Shown here: positions 48,115 to 57,297 of the stretch, one piece after another
Position numbering within the stretch: position 1 is the stretch's first letter
How the letters are laid out: each line of letters begins with the position of its first letter
NCBI RefSeq assembly: GCF_001921865.1
Contig: NZ_MSCT01000002.1
Span: 62,001-126,000 of the forward strand
Direction: 5' to 3'
DNA from: Pseudomonas chlororaphis
GTDB taxonomy: Bacteria > Pseudomonadota > Gammaproteobacteria > Pseudomonadales > Pseudomonadaceae
Length of the DNA: 64,000 nt
The notes under the pieces: generated by a model
The model's database searches: none
Told to the model about the DNA's origin: nothing
What the model saw: only the letters and a program-made list of their open reading frames with translations
Made by a program: the position numbers and the translations under genes

Positions 48115-49478
48115 GGGCGATAGCCCGCTCCGGCGTGTTGCCCGGGCAATCGTGCCTCGCCGTGGAACAGCTTTTCGCGCAAGGTGCCGCTGTCGTAGGC
48201 GGTCTTGTACGAGCCGCGGCGTTGCAGCTCGGGGATCACCAGGTCGATGAAGTCGACGTAGCTTTCCGGGCTGACGATGCGGGTCAGGTTGAAGCCGTCC
48301 AGGCCGGTTTCGGCGATCCAGGATTCGAGGTCGTCGGCCACTTGCTGCGGCGAGCCGATCACGGTGATGTAGCGTCCGCCGAGGGCGTGCTGGTCCAGCA
48401 GCTTGCGCCGGGTCCAGTCGTTGTTCTGCAGGTTCTTGGTGGCCGACTGGATGGCGTTGCTCTTCACGTACTGGATCGGTTCGTCGATCTCGTACCGGGA
48501 AAAGTCGATGGCGGTGGACGCCGAGAAATGCGCCAGCCCGGCTTCGGCGCTGGCGTGGCTGCGGTACTCGGCATGTTTCTTCCAGGCCAGTTCCTCGGTC
48601 GCGGCGACGATCACGTTGAGTCCCATGAACACCTTGATGTCTTCGGGGTTGCGCCCGGCCGCCACGGCGCTGGCGCGCACCTTGTCCACCTGGACCTTGG
48701 TCGAGGCCTTGTTCTGCCCGCTGATGAACACGCATTCGGCATGGCGCCCGGCGAACGCCAGGCCGCGCTCCGAACTGCCGGCCTGGAACAGCACCGGCGT
48801 GCGCTGCGGCGAGGGTTCGCACAGGTGATAACCCTCGACCCGGTAGAACTCGCCCTGGTGCTCGACCTTGTGCACCTTGTCCGGTCGGGCGTAGATCCGC
48901 TGCTGGCGGTCGTTGACCACCGCGTCGTCTTCCCAACTGCCTTCCCAGAGTTTGTAGAGCACTTCCAGGTACTCGTCGGCCTGGTCGTAGCGCCGGTCGT
49001 GCTCGGCCTGTTCGTCCAGGCCCATGGCCTTGGCGGCGCTGTCGAGGTAGCCGGTGACGATGTTCCAGCCGACCCGGCCGCGGCTCAGGTGGTCCAGCGT
49101 GGACATGCGCCGGGCGAACAGGTACGGCGCCTCGTAGGTGAGGTTGGCGGTGAGGCCGAAGCCGAGGTTTTTCGTCACCGCGGCCATGGCCGAGACCAGC
49201 AGCAGCGGGTCGTTGACCGGCAACTGGATCGACTCCTTGAGCGTCACGTCCAGGGAGTTCTGGTAGACGTCGTAGACCCCGACGATGTCGGCGATGAACA
49301 GCCCGTCGAACAGCCCGCGCTCCAGCAGTTGCGCCAGCTCGGTCCAGTATTCGAGGGTCTTGTACTGGGTCGAGTTGTCCCGCGGATGGGTCCACAGGCC
49401 GTGGTTGATGTGCCCGATGCAGTTCATGTTGAAGGCGTTGAGCAGGATCTTCTTCTTGCCTTTCTCAAGAGCGCTCAT
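48084..49478 (-). CDS. Flavin-dependent monooxygenase, NtaA/SnaA/DszA family
   Basis: Bacterial luciferase-like enzyme of 464 residues that uses reduced FMN and O2, typically to cleave C-S or C-N bonds. The family segments LLNAFNMNCIGHINHGLWTH, GRVGWNIVTGYLDSAAKAMG and TPVLFQAGSSERGLAFAGRH are visible. The start (49478) shares one base with the stop of the SfnB gene, so they are co-translated. The last residues, YRPIASKLAPTG, are encoded by a REP element, so the normal C-terminus is probably shorter. Likely desulfurises an organosulfur substrate imported by the adjacent ABC system; the reductase is not in the window. Confidence 0.85.
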   Translation of the reverse strand: MSALEKGKKKILLNAFNMNCIGHINHGLWTHPRDNSTQYKTLEYWTELAQLLERGLFDGLFIADIVGVYDVYQNSLDVTLKESIQLPVNDPLLLVSAMAAVTKNLGFGLTANLTYEAPYLFARRMSTLDHLSRGRVGWNIVTGYLDSAAKAMGLDEQAEHDRRYDQADEYLEVLYKLWEGSWEDDAVVNDRQQRIYARPDKVHKVEHQGEFYRVEGYHLCEPSPQRTPVLFQAGSSERGLAFAGRHAECVFISGQNKASTKVQVDKVRASAVAAGRNPEDIKVFMGLNVIVAATEELAWKKHAEYRSHASAEAGLAHFSASTAIDFSRYEIDEPIQYVKSNAIQSATKNLQNNDWTRRKLLDQHALGGRYITVIGSPQQVADDLESWIAETGLDGFNLTRIVSPESYVDFIDLVIPELQRRGSYKTAYDSGTLREKLFHGEARLPGQHAGAGYRPIASKLAPTG

Positions 49479-50683
49479 CAGATGGTCCCCCGCAGCGGCG
49501 GGTTCGTCTCGTTGAGGTAGTAGTTGCCCACGGCGTGGTACTTCCAGCGCACCGGATCGTGCAGGGTGTGCACCCGGGCGTTGCGCCAGTGACGGTCGAG
49601 GCCGTGCTCGGCCAGGGTCGCCTGGCTGCCGGCCAGCTCGAACAGGGTGCTGCCGGCGGCCAGGGAAATCTCGGTGCTGATGGCGCGGGCCTCGGCCACC
49701 GCGATGGAGGCGGCGGCCACGGTCTGGGCGTTGGTCTCGGCCTGGGCGGCGTCCAGGTACTCCCCGGAGCGCTCCAGCAGCGCCTCGGTGGCGTGCAGGC
49801 GGATGCTCAGGTGGCCGAAGCTCTTGAGGGTCAGCGGGTCTTCGCTGGCCTTGTCGTTGCCGGAATCGATCCAGGGCCGGGTCTTGGTCCGCACGAAGTG
49901 CAGGGCGTCTTCATAGGCGGCACGGGCGATCCCGGTGTCGATGGCGGCGTGGAGGATCTGCGCCAGCGGGCCGACCGGGGTCGGGCGCTCGAAGGCGCTC
50001 TGGAAGGGGATCACGTCCTCGGCGGCGACGAACACGTCCTCGAACACCACCGAACCGCTGCCGGTGGTGCGCTGGCCGAAGCCGCTCCAGTCGTCGATCA
50101 CGTTCAGGCCCGGGCTGCCCGCCGGGACGAAGGCCAACTGTTGCACGCCGTCTTCGTCCACCACCGAGGTGGGGATACGCTGGGCGTAGAGGGCGCCGGT
50201 GGAGTAGAACTTGCGGCCGTTGATGCGATAGCCGGCGCGTCCCTGGTGCTCGCCGGGGGTCAGGCGGGTGGTGCGGTCGTGGGCGGTCTTGGTGCCCAGC
50301 TCCGCCAGGGCGTTGCCGAAGCGCTGGCCGGCCAGGACTTCGGCGTACAGGCGTCGTTTCTGCTCGGCGCTGCCGTTCACCCGCAGCACTTCCAGGGCAT
50401 AGAAATGGTTCTGCGGGATCTGTCCCAGGGAGCCGTCGGCCTGGGCGATCAGGGCGATGACCTTGGCCAGGGTGACGTTGGAGACGCCGGCGCCGCCGTA
50501 TTCTTTCGGCACGCTGATGCCCCACAGGCCGGAGCGGGAAAAGGCTTCGAGTTCGGGGTGCGGCAGGCGGCGTTCGCGGTCGCGCAGGGCGCTGTCGCGC
50601 TTGAAATCCTCGGCCAGGTCGCTGGCGACGATCAGGGCTTGCTCATCGCTGGTTATGACCGCGACGTGTTGGGAAAGAGTCAT
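49478..50683 (-). CDS. sfnB: SfnB-family acyl-CoA-dehydrogenase-like oxidoreductase (sulfur acquisition)
   Basis: Flavoprotein of 401 residues with the acyl-CoA dehydrogenase fold. Segments GLWGISVPKEYGGAGVSNVT, LGQIPQNHFYALEVLR, INGRKFYSTGALYAQRIPTS and VIDDWSGFGQRTTGSGSVVF are typical of SfnB and DszC, and the C-terminal ends HWRNARVHTLHDPVRWKYHA. SfnB-type proteins act in sulfur release from sulfones and related compounds. The gene lies 24 bases after a paralogue. Confidence 0.87.
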   Translation of the reverse strand: MTLSQHVAVITSDEQALIVASDLAEDFKRDSALRDRERRLPHPELEAFSRSGLWGISVPKEYGGAGVSNVTLAKVIALIAQADGSLGQIPQNHFYALEVLRVNGSAEQKRRLYAEVLAGQRFGNALAELGTKTAHDRTTRLTPGEHQGRAGYRINGRKFYSTGALYAQRIPTSVVDEDGVQQLAFVPAGSPGLNVIDDWSGFGQRTTGSGSVVFEDVFVAAEDVIPFQSAFERPTPVGPLAQILHAAIDTGIARAAYEDALHFVRTKTRPWIDSGNDKASEDPLTLKSFGHLSIRLHATEALLERSGEYLDAAQAETNAQTVAAASIAVAEARAISTEISLAAGSTLFELAGSQATLAEHGLDRHWRNARVHTLHDPVRWKYHAVGNYYLNETNPPLRGTI

Positions 50684-50707
50684 GTGCTTCTCCAGAGATC
50701 TGGTCGC

Positions 50708-51949
50708 TTAAATCCAGGAATGGCGAGCGGGCAGGGTGCCGTTCAGGTGGTAGGCGCCGACGGCGTGGTATTTCCAGCGCACCGGGTCGTGTAGGGTGTG
50801 GACCCGGGCATTGCGCCAGTGCCGGTCGAGGTTGAATTCGGCGAGGGTGGCGCGGCTGCCGGCCAGCTCGAAGAGCTTCTCGCTGGCCAGCAGCGAGATC
50901 TCGGTGGTCAGCACCTTGGCCTCGGCCACGGCGATCGAGGCGCGGGCGGCGGCCTCGGCGGTCAGCGGTGCGCCGTTGACCTGGTCGAGCACCTGGCCGG
51001 CCTTGCGCAGCAGGGCTTCGGCGGCGTGCAGTTCGATCTTCAGCTTGCCGATGTCGGCGATCACGTACAGGTCGTCGCTGGCCCGTTCGACGTTGGCGTC
51101 GACCCACGGCCGCGAGCGTTCGCGGACGAAAGCTATGGCGTCGTCGATGGCCCCGCGGGCGATGCCGGCGTCAATGGCCGCCTGGATCAACTGCGAGACC
51201 GCGCCCTGGGTCGTGGGCGACTCGTTGATGCGCCAGGTGTCCACCACCAGCTCGGCGTCGACCCGCACGTCGTTGAGCAAAATGGTGCCGCTGGCGGTGG
51301 TGCGTTGGCCGAAGCCGCTCCAGTCGTCGACGATGCGCAGCCCCGGGGTGCCGCGCCGGACGAACGCCAGGACCTGCTTGCCGTCGTCGTTCAGCGCCTT
51401 GACGGCGACCCAGTGGGCGAACAGCGCGCCGGTGGAGTAGAACTTCTGGCCGTTGAGCAGGTAGCCGTCGCCGTCGGCGGTGATCCGCGCCTTGAGTTCG
51501 AGGGTGTTCCTGGTGCCGCGTTCGGGGCCGGCGTTACCGATGCGCCAGCCTTCCAGCACGCTCTGGAACAGCTGTTTTTTCTGCCGTTCGGTGGCGCTGC
51601 CGAGGATCAGGTTGAGAATGCCGAACTGGTTCTGCGGGATCTGTCCCAGGGCCGGGTCGGCCGCGGAAATGATCGCGAAAACTTCGGCCAGGGTCACGAA
51701 GGACACCTGCGGGCCGCCGTACTCCCGAGGGATGGCGATACTGCCCAGGCCGCTACGGGTGAAGTGTTCGATTTCCGCCCAGGGCAGCTTGCGCTGCTGG
51801 TCGCGCCGGGCCGCTTGTTGGCGGGCGACGGCGGCGAGTTCATGGGCGGCTTGCAGGGCTTGCGCATCGTTGCGCAGTACCCGTGCGGGCAACAACAGGG
51901 GGGCGATATCCAGATCGCTCTGGACAGTTGCATCGGCCAGACTGGACAT
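50708..51949 (-). CDS. SfnB-family oxidoreductase paralogue
   Basis: 413-residue homologue of the next gene, first of the sfnB-sfnB-monooxygenase string. It has GLGSIAIPREYGGPQVSFVT, LGQIPQNQFGILNLILGSAT, LLNGQKFYSTGALFAHWVAV, IVDDWSGFGQRTTASGTILL and the same C-terminal HWRNARVHTLHDPVRWKYHA. The ATG at 51949 is preferred because AAGGAG lies eight bases upstream; a GTG three codons earlier overlaps it. Two adjacent paralogues may act on different substrates or form a heteromer. Confidence 0.87.
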   Translation of the reverse strand: MSSLADATVQSDLDIAPLLLPARVLRNDAQALQAAHELAAVARQQAARRDQQRKLPWAEIEHFTRSGLGSIAIPREYGGPQVSFVTLAEVFAIISAADPALGQIPQNQFGILNLILGSATERQKKQLFQSVLEGWRIGNAGPERGTRNTLELKARITADGDGYLLNGQKFYSTGALFAHWVAVKALNDDGKQVLAFVRRGTPGLRIVDDWSGFGQRTTASGTILLNDVRVDAELVVDTWRINESPTTQGAVSQLIQAAIDAGIARGAIDDAIAFVRERSRPWVDANVERASDDLYVIADIGKLKIELHAAEALLRKAGQVLDQVNGAPLTAEAAARASIAVAEAKVLTTEISLLASEKLFELAGSRATLAEFNLDRHWRNARVHTLHDPVRWKYHAVGAYHLNGTLPARHSWI

Positions 51950-52315
51950 CAGCGCCACTCCTTGGCTGCACGCAATGCCCTGGCGATCTGCACTGGGGTG
52001 ATTGTGTTCCGGACCATACCTACCTCACATCTTTGGATTGCCGCGTCGTGCGGCGTAATCGGGTTCAAGAATGTCCGGTGGTCCGGTGCATATACCCTAT
52101 GCGTGTATAAAAATTAAATAAACTAACTTCTAGGAATATGCATAGAAGGGGTTTACGTATACGGCAGGCAGGTGCCGGACGGCCGTTGCCATAAGGTTTC
52201 GGTGGATGGACGCAGGCCTTTGTAGCCGCTGCCGCAGGCTGCGTACGGCTGCGCAGCAGGCGTGTTTTTCGGATCGCTGCCGAGCTGATGGCGGGCCCGG
52301 CAGCGAGGGCGTGGA
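51950..52315. other. Intergenic region upstream of the sfnB string
   Basis: Divided into an AT-rich part (about 52085-52150, GTGTATAAAAATTAAATAAA), probably the sfnB promoter, and a GC-rich part with half of a GTAGCCGCTGCC repeat (52219 onward). No gene seen. I found no sigma54 or TTATTCC match here. Confidence 0.4.
52219..52261. repeat. Half copy of the GTAGCCGCTGCC repeat
   Basis: GTAGCCGCTGCCGCAGGCTG is followed by GCGCAGCAGGCG, but no matching right arm is found before the tcyN gene, so this is a solo or decayed unit. Confidence 0.65.
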
Positions 52316-53077
52316 TCAGCCTTGGGGCTGGCCTGAGGTGAGGAATTTGCTGAGGAACTGCCGGGTGCGTTCTTCCCGGGGGTTGGCGAACAGCGCCTTG
52401 GCTTCGCCCTGTTCGACGATCACCCCCTTGTCGAAGAAGATCACCCGGTTGGCCACGTCGCGGGCGAAGCTCATTTCGTGGGTGACGATGACCATGGTGC
52501 GTTTCTCCTCGGCCAGGCCGCGGATGGTCGCCAGCACCTCGCCCACCAGTTCGGGGTCCAGCGCCGAGGTCGGCTCGTCGAACAGGATCACCTGCGGCTC
52601 CATCGCCAGCGCCCGGGCGATCGCCACGCGCTGTTGCTGGCCGCCGGAGAGGCGCCGCGGGTAGGCGTCCTCCTTGCCCGCCAGACCGACCTTGGCCAGC
52701 AACCGGCGGCCCAGGGCCACGGCTTGTTCGCGCGGCGTCTTCTTCACCACCAGCGGGCCTTCGATAACGTTTTCCAGGGCCGTGCGGTGGGGGAACAGGT
52801 TGAAGTTCTGGAACACGAAACCCACCTGCTGGCGCAGTTGCCGTACCAGGCCCTGTTGCTGGACCAGCGGGCGGCTGCCGTCGATTTCGATCTGGCCGAC
52901 CTTGATCCGGCCGCTGGTAGGTTCTTCGAGAAAATTCAGGCAGCGCAAGAAGGTGGTCTTGCCCGAGCCGCTGGGGCCGATGATGGCGACCACTTCGCCT
53001 TCCGCCACCGTCAGGTCGATGCCATTGAGAACGGTCTGACCCTTGAACTGCTTCGTCAGTTTTTCAACCACAATCAT
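52316..53077 (-). CDS. tcyN: Cystine-type ABC transporter ATP-binding protein (TcyN/YecC)
   Basis: Cytoplasmic ATPase of 253 residues. Walker A is GPSGSGKTT (about 33-41), Q-loop FQNFNLFPHRTALENVIEGP, signature LSGGQQQR, Walker B VILFDEPTSALDPELVGEVL. The C-terminal REERTRQFLSKFL is characteristic of the GlnQ/TcyN group. It lies four bases after the permease gene. Neighbouring D-cysteine desulfhydrase and serine acetyltransferase genes support cystine as the substrate. Confidence 0.88.
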   Translation of the reverse strand: MIVVEKLTKQFKGQTVLNGIDLTVAEGEVVAIIGPSGSGKTTFLRCLNFLEEPTSGRIKVGQIEIDGSRPLVQQQGLVRQLRQQVGFVFQNFNLFPHRTALENVIEGPLVVKKTPREQAVALGRRLLAKVGLAGKEDAYPRRLSGGQQQRVAIARALAMEPQVILFDEPTSALDPELVGEVLATIRGLAEEKRTMVIVTHEMSFARDVANRVIFFDKGVIVEQGEAKALFANPREERTRQFLSKFLTSGQPQG

Positions 53078-53081
53078 GGGT

Positions 53082-53747
53082 TCAGGACTCCTGGTCGTGC
53101 CGATTGACCCGCGCTTCCAGTCGGTTCTGCAGGTGCGCCAGCACGCTGGCGAGCACCCAGTAGATCAGCGCGGCGGCAAGATACATGGTGAAGATTTCGA
53201 AGGTCCGGGCGGTAATCAGCTGGGCCTGGCGGAACAGCTCGGGCACCTGGATGGTGGCGGCCAGGGCCGTGTCCTTGACCAGCGAGATAAAGCTGTTGCC
53301 CAGCGGTGGCAGGGCGGTACGCATGGCTTGCGGCAGGATCGCCCGGCGCAGGGTCTGCGCCCGGGTCATGCCGATGCTGGCCGCCGCTTCCCACTGCCCG
53401 CGCTCGATGGAGCCGATGGCCGCGCGCAGGATCTCGCAGGCATAGGCCGCCATGTTCAGCGAGAAACCGATCAGCGCCGCCGGCAGCGGGTCGAGCTCGA
53501 TCCCCAGCTGTGGCAGGCCGTAATAGATCACGAACAGTTGCACCAGGAGCGGCGTGCCGCGAAAGAACGACACGTAGACCCGGGCGCTCCAGCTCAGCAG
53601 CTTGAAGCGCGACAGGCGCATCAGCGCCAGGCCGAAGCCCAGCACCAGGCCGAAGAACATGCCGCCGAGGCTGAGGATGACGGTGTAGTACGCGCCCTTC
53701 AGGAGGAAGGGCGCGGAGTCCAGAGCAAGCTGAAAACCTGCTTCCAT
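53082..53747 (-). CDS. tcyL: Cystine-type ABC transporter permease (TcyL/YecS)
   Basis: Inner-membrane subunit of 221 residues. The start shares one base with the stop of the binding-protein gene (TAATG). VYVSFFRGTPLLVQLFVIYY and the EAA loop AIGSIERGQWEAAASIGMTR are characteristic of YecS. With tcyJ and tcyN it forms the cystine importer. Confidence 0.88.
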   Translation of the reverse strand: MEAGFQLALDSAPFLLKGAYYTVILSLGGMFFGLVLGFGLALMRLSRFKLLSWSARVYVSFFRGTPLLVQLFVIYYGLPQLGIELDPLPAALIGFSLNMAAYACEILRAAIGSIERGQWEAAASIGMTRAQTLRRAILPQAMRTALPPLGNSFISLVKDTALAATIQVPELFRQAQLITARTFEIFTMYLAAALIYWVLASVLAHLQNRLEARVNRHDQES

Positions 53748-54544
53748 TATTGGGTGACGTCAGCGTTGAAGTATTTTTCCGAGAGCTTTTTCAGCGTGCC
53801 GTCGGCGCGCAGTTCCTCGATCGCCTTGTTCACCGCGGCCAGCAGCTCGGGTTCGCCTTTGCGCAGGGCCACGCCGGCTTCCTGGCGGGAGAAGGGCTCG
53901 CCGGAAACGGCCAGGGTGTCGTTGGTTTTCTTGATCAGCTCGAAGGCGGCCAGGCGGTCCACCAGGATCGCGTCGATCCGGCCCACGCGCAGGTCCTGGT
54001 ACTTGGTCGGATCGTCGTCGTAGGTCTTGATGACGGCCTTCGGTACGTTGTCCTTGAGCCATTGTTCGTAGTTGGTGCCCAGGCCCACGCCGACTTTGTG
54101 CCCGGCCAGGTCGGCGGCGGTCTTGAACTTGCCTTCGTCCTTCTTCTGGGTCAGGGCCTGGATGCCGGAAACGGTGTAGGGGGTGGAGAAGTCGTACTTC
54201 TTCTTGCGTTCCTCGGAGATGGTCACCTGGTTGATCACCGCGTCCAGGCGCTTGGATTCCAGGGCCGCGAGGATGCCGTCCCATTTGGTCGGCTGCAGTT
54301 TGACCTTCACGCCCAGCTTCTGCGCCAGGGCTTCGGAGAACTCCACTTCGAAGCCGGCCAGCTTGCCGTTTTCGTCGACGTAGCTGAACGGCGGGTAGGT
54401 GCCTTCCAGGCCGACGTTGAGGGTGCCGGCGTCCTTGATTTTCTGCAGTTGCTCACCGGCAACCGCTTGCCCCAGCAGCCCGGCACCCAGTGCCAGACCC
54501 AGCGAGCCAATGAGGATATTTCGACGTAGTGCGGAAAAAATCAT
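53747..54544 (-). CDS. tcyJ: Cystine-binding periplasmic protein (TcyJ/FliY)
   Basis: Solute receptor of 265 residues from MIFSALRRNI (54544, with AGGGG upstream; the longer frame to 54655 lacks support). Signal peptide ends near QAVAG (about 30). The solute-binding domain is TLNVGLEGTYPPFSYVDENG, KLAGFEVEFSEALAQKLGVK and LQPTKWDGILAALESKRLDA, matching FliY/TcyJ. First gene of tcyJLN. Confidence 0.9.
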   Translation of the reverse strand: MIFSALRRNILIGSLGLALGAGLLGQAVAGEQLQKIKDAGTLNVGLEGTYPPFSYVDENGKLAGFEVEFSEALAQKLGVKVKLQPTKWDGILAALESKRLDAVINQVTISEERKKKYDFSTPYTVSGIQALTQKKDEGKFKTAADLAGHKVGVGLGTNYEQWLKDNVPKAVIKTYDDDPTKYQDLRVGRIDAILVDRLAAFELIKKTNDTLAVSGEPFSRQEAGVALRKGEPELLAAVNKAIEELRADGTLKKLSEKYFNADVTQ

Positions 54545-54854
54545 GACAAGCCCCTGTGTTTTCTTATGAAGATACCGATGGGAAATGCAGGTCAATCCGT
54601 GAGCTGGAACGCGCGCTTTATCCTGCACTAATGCAGCGTATGCGTCTTCCGGCAAATGCGCCTGCGGCGCGACTATAAGCGGCTGCTGATAGATTCAAAA
54701 ATAATATAATTTCACATTTATATTCTATTTGTGAATATTAAAGCCTCTGCCTGTAACCGCTGCCGAAGGCTGCGCAGCAGGCGCAAATGCGGCGCAGGCT
54801 TCACGACAGCTTCGCCGCCGAGCGCAGGCTGCGCCAGCGGCTACCGATCATCGT
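54545..54854. other. Intergenic region between tcyJ and dcyD
   Basis: Contains an AT-rich promoter-like patch (about 54690-54740, AATAATATAATTTCACATTT) and a diverged copy of the long inverted repeat (54751-54844). No gene seen. A dyad resembling CysB-type sites was looked for but not clearly found. Confidence 0.4.
54751..54844. repeat. Long inverted repeat, GTAGCCGCTGCC family, diverged
   Basis: The left arm CTGTAACCGCTGCCGAAGGC and right arm GCGCAGGCTGCGCCAGCGGC pair imperfectly around about 50 bases, just after the end of dcyD. Confidence 0.65.
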
Positions 54855-55850
54855 TCAGGCGAACGAGTCGGCATAGGCGAACAGCGCCGGCGCGCCGCCG
54901 GTGTGCAGGAAGAGGATCGGGCCGTCGTCGAAGCGCTGGCGGCCGATGCCGTCGAGCAGGCCGGCCATGGCCTTGCCGGTGTAGACCGGGTCCAGCAACA
55001 GGCCTTCCTGGCTCGCCAGCAGCTTCACCGCGGCCAGGGTGCCGGCGTTCGGTTCGCCATAACGGGGGGCGAAATACTCGTCCCACAACTGCACCTTGAA
55101 GCTGTCCGGCAGCGCCACGCCGAGCAGTTCGGCGGTGCGTTCGGCCAGGCCCTGGACCTTCGGCCGCTGCGCTTCGTCGGTGCGCGAGACGGTGACGCCG
55201 ATCACCGGCAACTGCGGCAGTTCCTCGCTCAAGGCCAGGGCCAGGCCGCTGTGGGTGCCGGCGCTGCCCGAGGCCAGCACGACCGCGGCAAAGTCGAGCC
55301 CGGTGTGCCGGATCTGCTCCGCCAGCTCCAGGCCGGCCCGCACGTAACCCAGGGCGCCTAACGCATTGGAGCCGCCGATCGGCACCACATAGGGCTGCTT
55401 GCCGTTGCTGCGCAGGCGTTCGGCCAGGGCGTGCAATTGCTCGTCGGCGTTGTCTAGGTTTTCCACCAACTCGACCTTGGCGTCGAACAGATCGAGCAGC
55501 AGGCGGTTGCCGTTGCCCAGGTAATTGCGCTCGTCGGTGCCGATCGGGTTCTCCAGCAGGGCCACGCAGCCCAGGCCCAGCTTGGCGGTGAGAGCCGCGG
55601 TCTGGCGCACATGGTTGGACTGGATGGCGCCCGCGGTAATCAGGGTGTCGGCGCCCTGGGCCAGGGCATCGGCGGCCAGGTATTCGAGTTTGCGCAGCTT
55701 GTTGCCGCCCATGGCCAGCGGTGTGGTGTCGTCACGCTTGACGTAGACATCGCGGCCCAGCCACGCCGACAGGCGTTCGAGTTTTTCCAGGGCGGTGGCG
55801 CCGCCCAGCAGGTCGAGACGGTTAAAACGGGCGAGCTGTTGTTTGATCAT
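54855..55850 (-). CDS. dcyD: D-cysteine desulfhydrase
   Basis: PLP enzyme that converts D-cysteine to pyruvate, sulfide and ammonia. The start is set at [17 protein letters not shown] (55850), which gives 331 residues, close to the expected length; the longer frame adds 20 untypical residues. The PLP lysine is in [20 protein letters not shown] (Lys51) and [20 protein letters not shown] and [18 protein letters not shown] are the phosphate- and substrate-binding loops. In enteric bacteria it also lies beside the cystine importer. No clear ribosome site precedes the ATG. Confidence 0.87.
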   Translation of the reverse strand: MIKQQLARFNRLDLLGGATALEKLERLSAWLGRDVYVKRDDTTPLAMGGNKLRKLEYLAADALAQGADTLITAGAIQSNHVRQTAALTAKLGLGCVALLENPIGTDERNYLGNGNRLLLDLFDAKVELVENLDNADEQLHALAERLRSNGKQPYVVPIGGSNALGALGYVRAGLELAEQIRHTGLDFAAVVLASGSAGTHSGLALALSEELPQLPVIGVTVSRTDEAQRPKVQGLAERTAELLGVALPDSFKVQLWDEYFAPRYGEPNAGTLAAVKLLASQEGLLLDPVYTGKAMAGLLDGIGRQRFDDGPILFLHTGGAPALFAYADSFA

Positions 55851-56042
55851 GGGGCCGTACGGGTGGTCAGAGGTGCCAGGGACTATAGGCAGCGATATTT
55901 CCTGGGGCAACCGCCAATCGCTTATGCCAAAAGGTGCTTAGCGCCGAACAATTAGTTCTTAATTTGGCCCGGGGCGCATACCGTAAAGTGGCGTCGTTTG
56001 CGCGGCCAGATCGTCCGGCCGCCGCCGTAGAGGAGTCCTATC

Positions 56043-56969
56043 GTGAGCGAGCGTTCCAGCCATTGGCAATTGCAGACCATCGTCGGTCAACTGCGCGATG
56101 CCCGCGACCAGTGGCGTACCCGCAACGGTCGGGTCAGCGGCGAGCAAGGCGGTCGCGAACTGCCGTCGCGCGCGGCCATGGCCGAGATTCTCGAAGCGCT
56201 GTGCGGCGCCTTGTTCCCGATGCGCCTGGGCCCGGTGGACCTGCGCGAAGAGAGCGAGGACTTCTACGTCGGCCATACCCTGGACGCGGCCCTCAACGCG
56301 CTGCTCGCCCAGACGCGTCTGGAACTGCGCTACGCCGCGCGCCAGAGCGGCGAGGCGGACGAAGGCGTCAATGCCCGGGCCATTCGCCTCATCCAGGATT
56401 TCGCCCTGGCCTTGCCAGGCCTGCGGGTGCTGCTCGACACCGACGTACTGGCCGCCTACCACGGCGACCCGGCGGCGCGCAGCGTCGATGAAGTGTTGCT
56501 GTGCTACCCGGGCATCCTGGCGGTGATCCACCATCGCCTGGCCCACCATTTGTACCGTGCCGGCTTGCCGCTGCTGGCGCGGATCAGCGCGGAAATCGCC
56601 CATTCGGCCACCGGCATCGACATTCACCCGGGGGCGCAGATCGGCCGCAGTTTCTTCATCGACCACGGCACCGGCGTGGTGATCGGCGAAACCGCGATCA
56701 TCGGCGAGCGCGTGCGCATCTACCAGGCCGTGACCCTGGGTGCCAAGCGCTTCCCGGCGGACGAAGACGGCCAGTTGCAGAAGGGCCATCCGCGCCATCC
56801 GATCGTCGAGGACGACGTGGTGATCTACGCCGGCGCGACCATTCTCGGGCGCATCACCATCGGCAAGGGCTCGACCATCGGCGGCAACGTCTGGCTGACC
56901 CGCAGCGTGCCGGCGGGCTGCAATCTGACCCAGGCCAACCTGCAACATGACGACGGTTCGCAAAAATAA
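56043..56969 (+). CDS. epsC: Serine O-acetyltransferase (EpsC/CysE type)
   Basis: Forms O-acetylserine, the acceptor for sulfide in cysteine synthesis. It has 308 residues with a GTG start (56043) preceded by GAGGAG. The N-terminal half is helical. The C-terminal left-handed beta-helix (about 190-290) carries hexapeptide repeats with the active-site segment GIDIHPGAQIGRSFFIDHGT and GVVIGETAIIGERVRIYQAV. The C-terminal tail ANLQHDDGSQK lacks the Ile that inhibits O-acetylserine sulfhydrylase in classical CysE. Divergent from dcyD, so the two may share a control region. Confidence 0.87.
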   Translation: MSERSSHWQLQTIVGQLRDARDQWRTRNGRVSGEQGGRELPSRAAMAEILEALCGALFPMRLGPVDLREESEDFYVGHTLDAALNALLAQTRLELRYAARQSGEADEGVNARAIRLIQDFALALPGLRVLLDTDVLAAYHGDPAARSVDEVLLCYPGILAVIHHRLAHHLYRAGLPLLARISAEIAHSATGIDIHPGAQIGRSFFIDHGTGVVIGETAIIGERVRIYQAVTLGAKRFPADEDGQLQKGHPRHPIVEDDVVIYAGATILGRITIGKGSTIGGNVWLTRSVPAGCNLTQANLQHDDGSQK

Positions 56970-56994
56970 GAATCTTCTGAAACGGTCGGACTTT

Positions 56995-57059
56995 TCGCGA
57001 GCAAGCTCGCTCCCGCAGGCAACGGCGCAGCCCTTGCAGGAGCGAGCCCGCTCGCGATA
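56995..57059. repeat. REP inverted pair after epsC
   Basis: The facing units TCGCGAGCAAGCTCGCTCCC and GCAGGAGCGAGCCCGCTCGC enclose about 20 bases. Confidence 0.85.
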
Positions 57060-57297
57060 AAACGCGCCACAGCCAGTACTGAACGATTTGCTTCCGTCAC
57101 CCGTCATACCCTCCTCTGAGCTAGCGTAACCAGGCTACCGCCCAGCCCGGCGATTGGTCCTGACCCACTTATCCGTGTTTAACTTGAACGCTTGTTCAAG
57201 TTAAACCGGCAGCTCGCCGCCCGCTCACACCAGGAGGCTTACCTTTGCTGAGTCCGATCTTTTCAGGCGTTTTTTACCCGTTCGAGGTGCACCTTTC
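57060..57297. promoter_or_regulatory. Upstream region of betT with a perfect 13-bp palindrome (candidate BetI operator)
   Basis: A perfect inverted repeat lies at 57177-57206: arms GTTTAACTTGAAC and GTTCAAGTTAAAC separated by GCTT. It is typical of TetR-family operators, and BetI, the choline-responsive TetR repressor, is the natural candidate for betT. BetI is not encoded in the window. The ribosome site before 57298 is weak. Confidence 0.5.
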
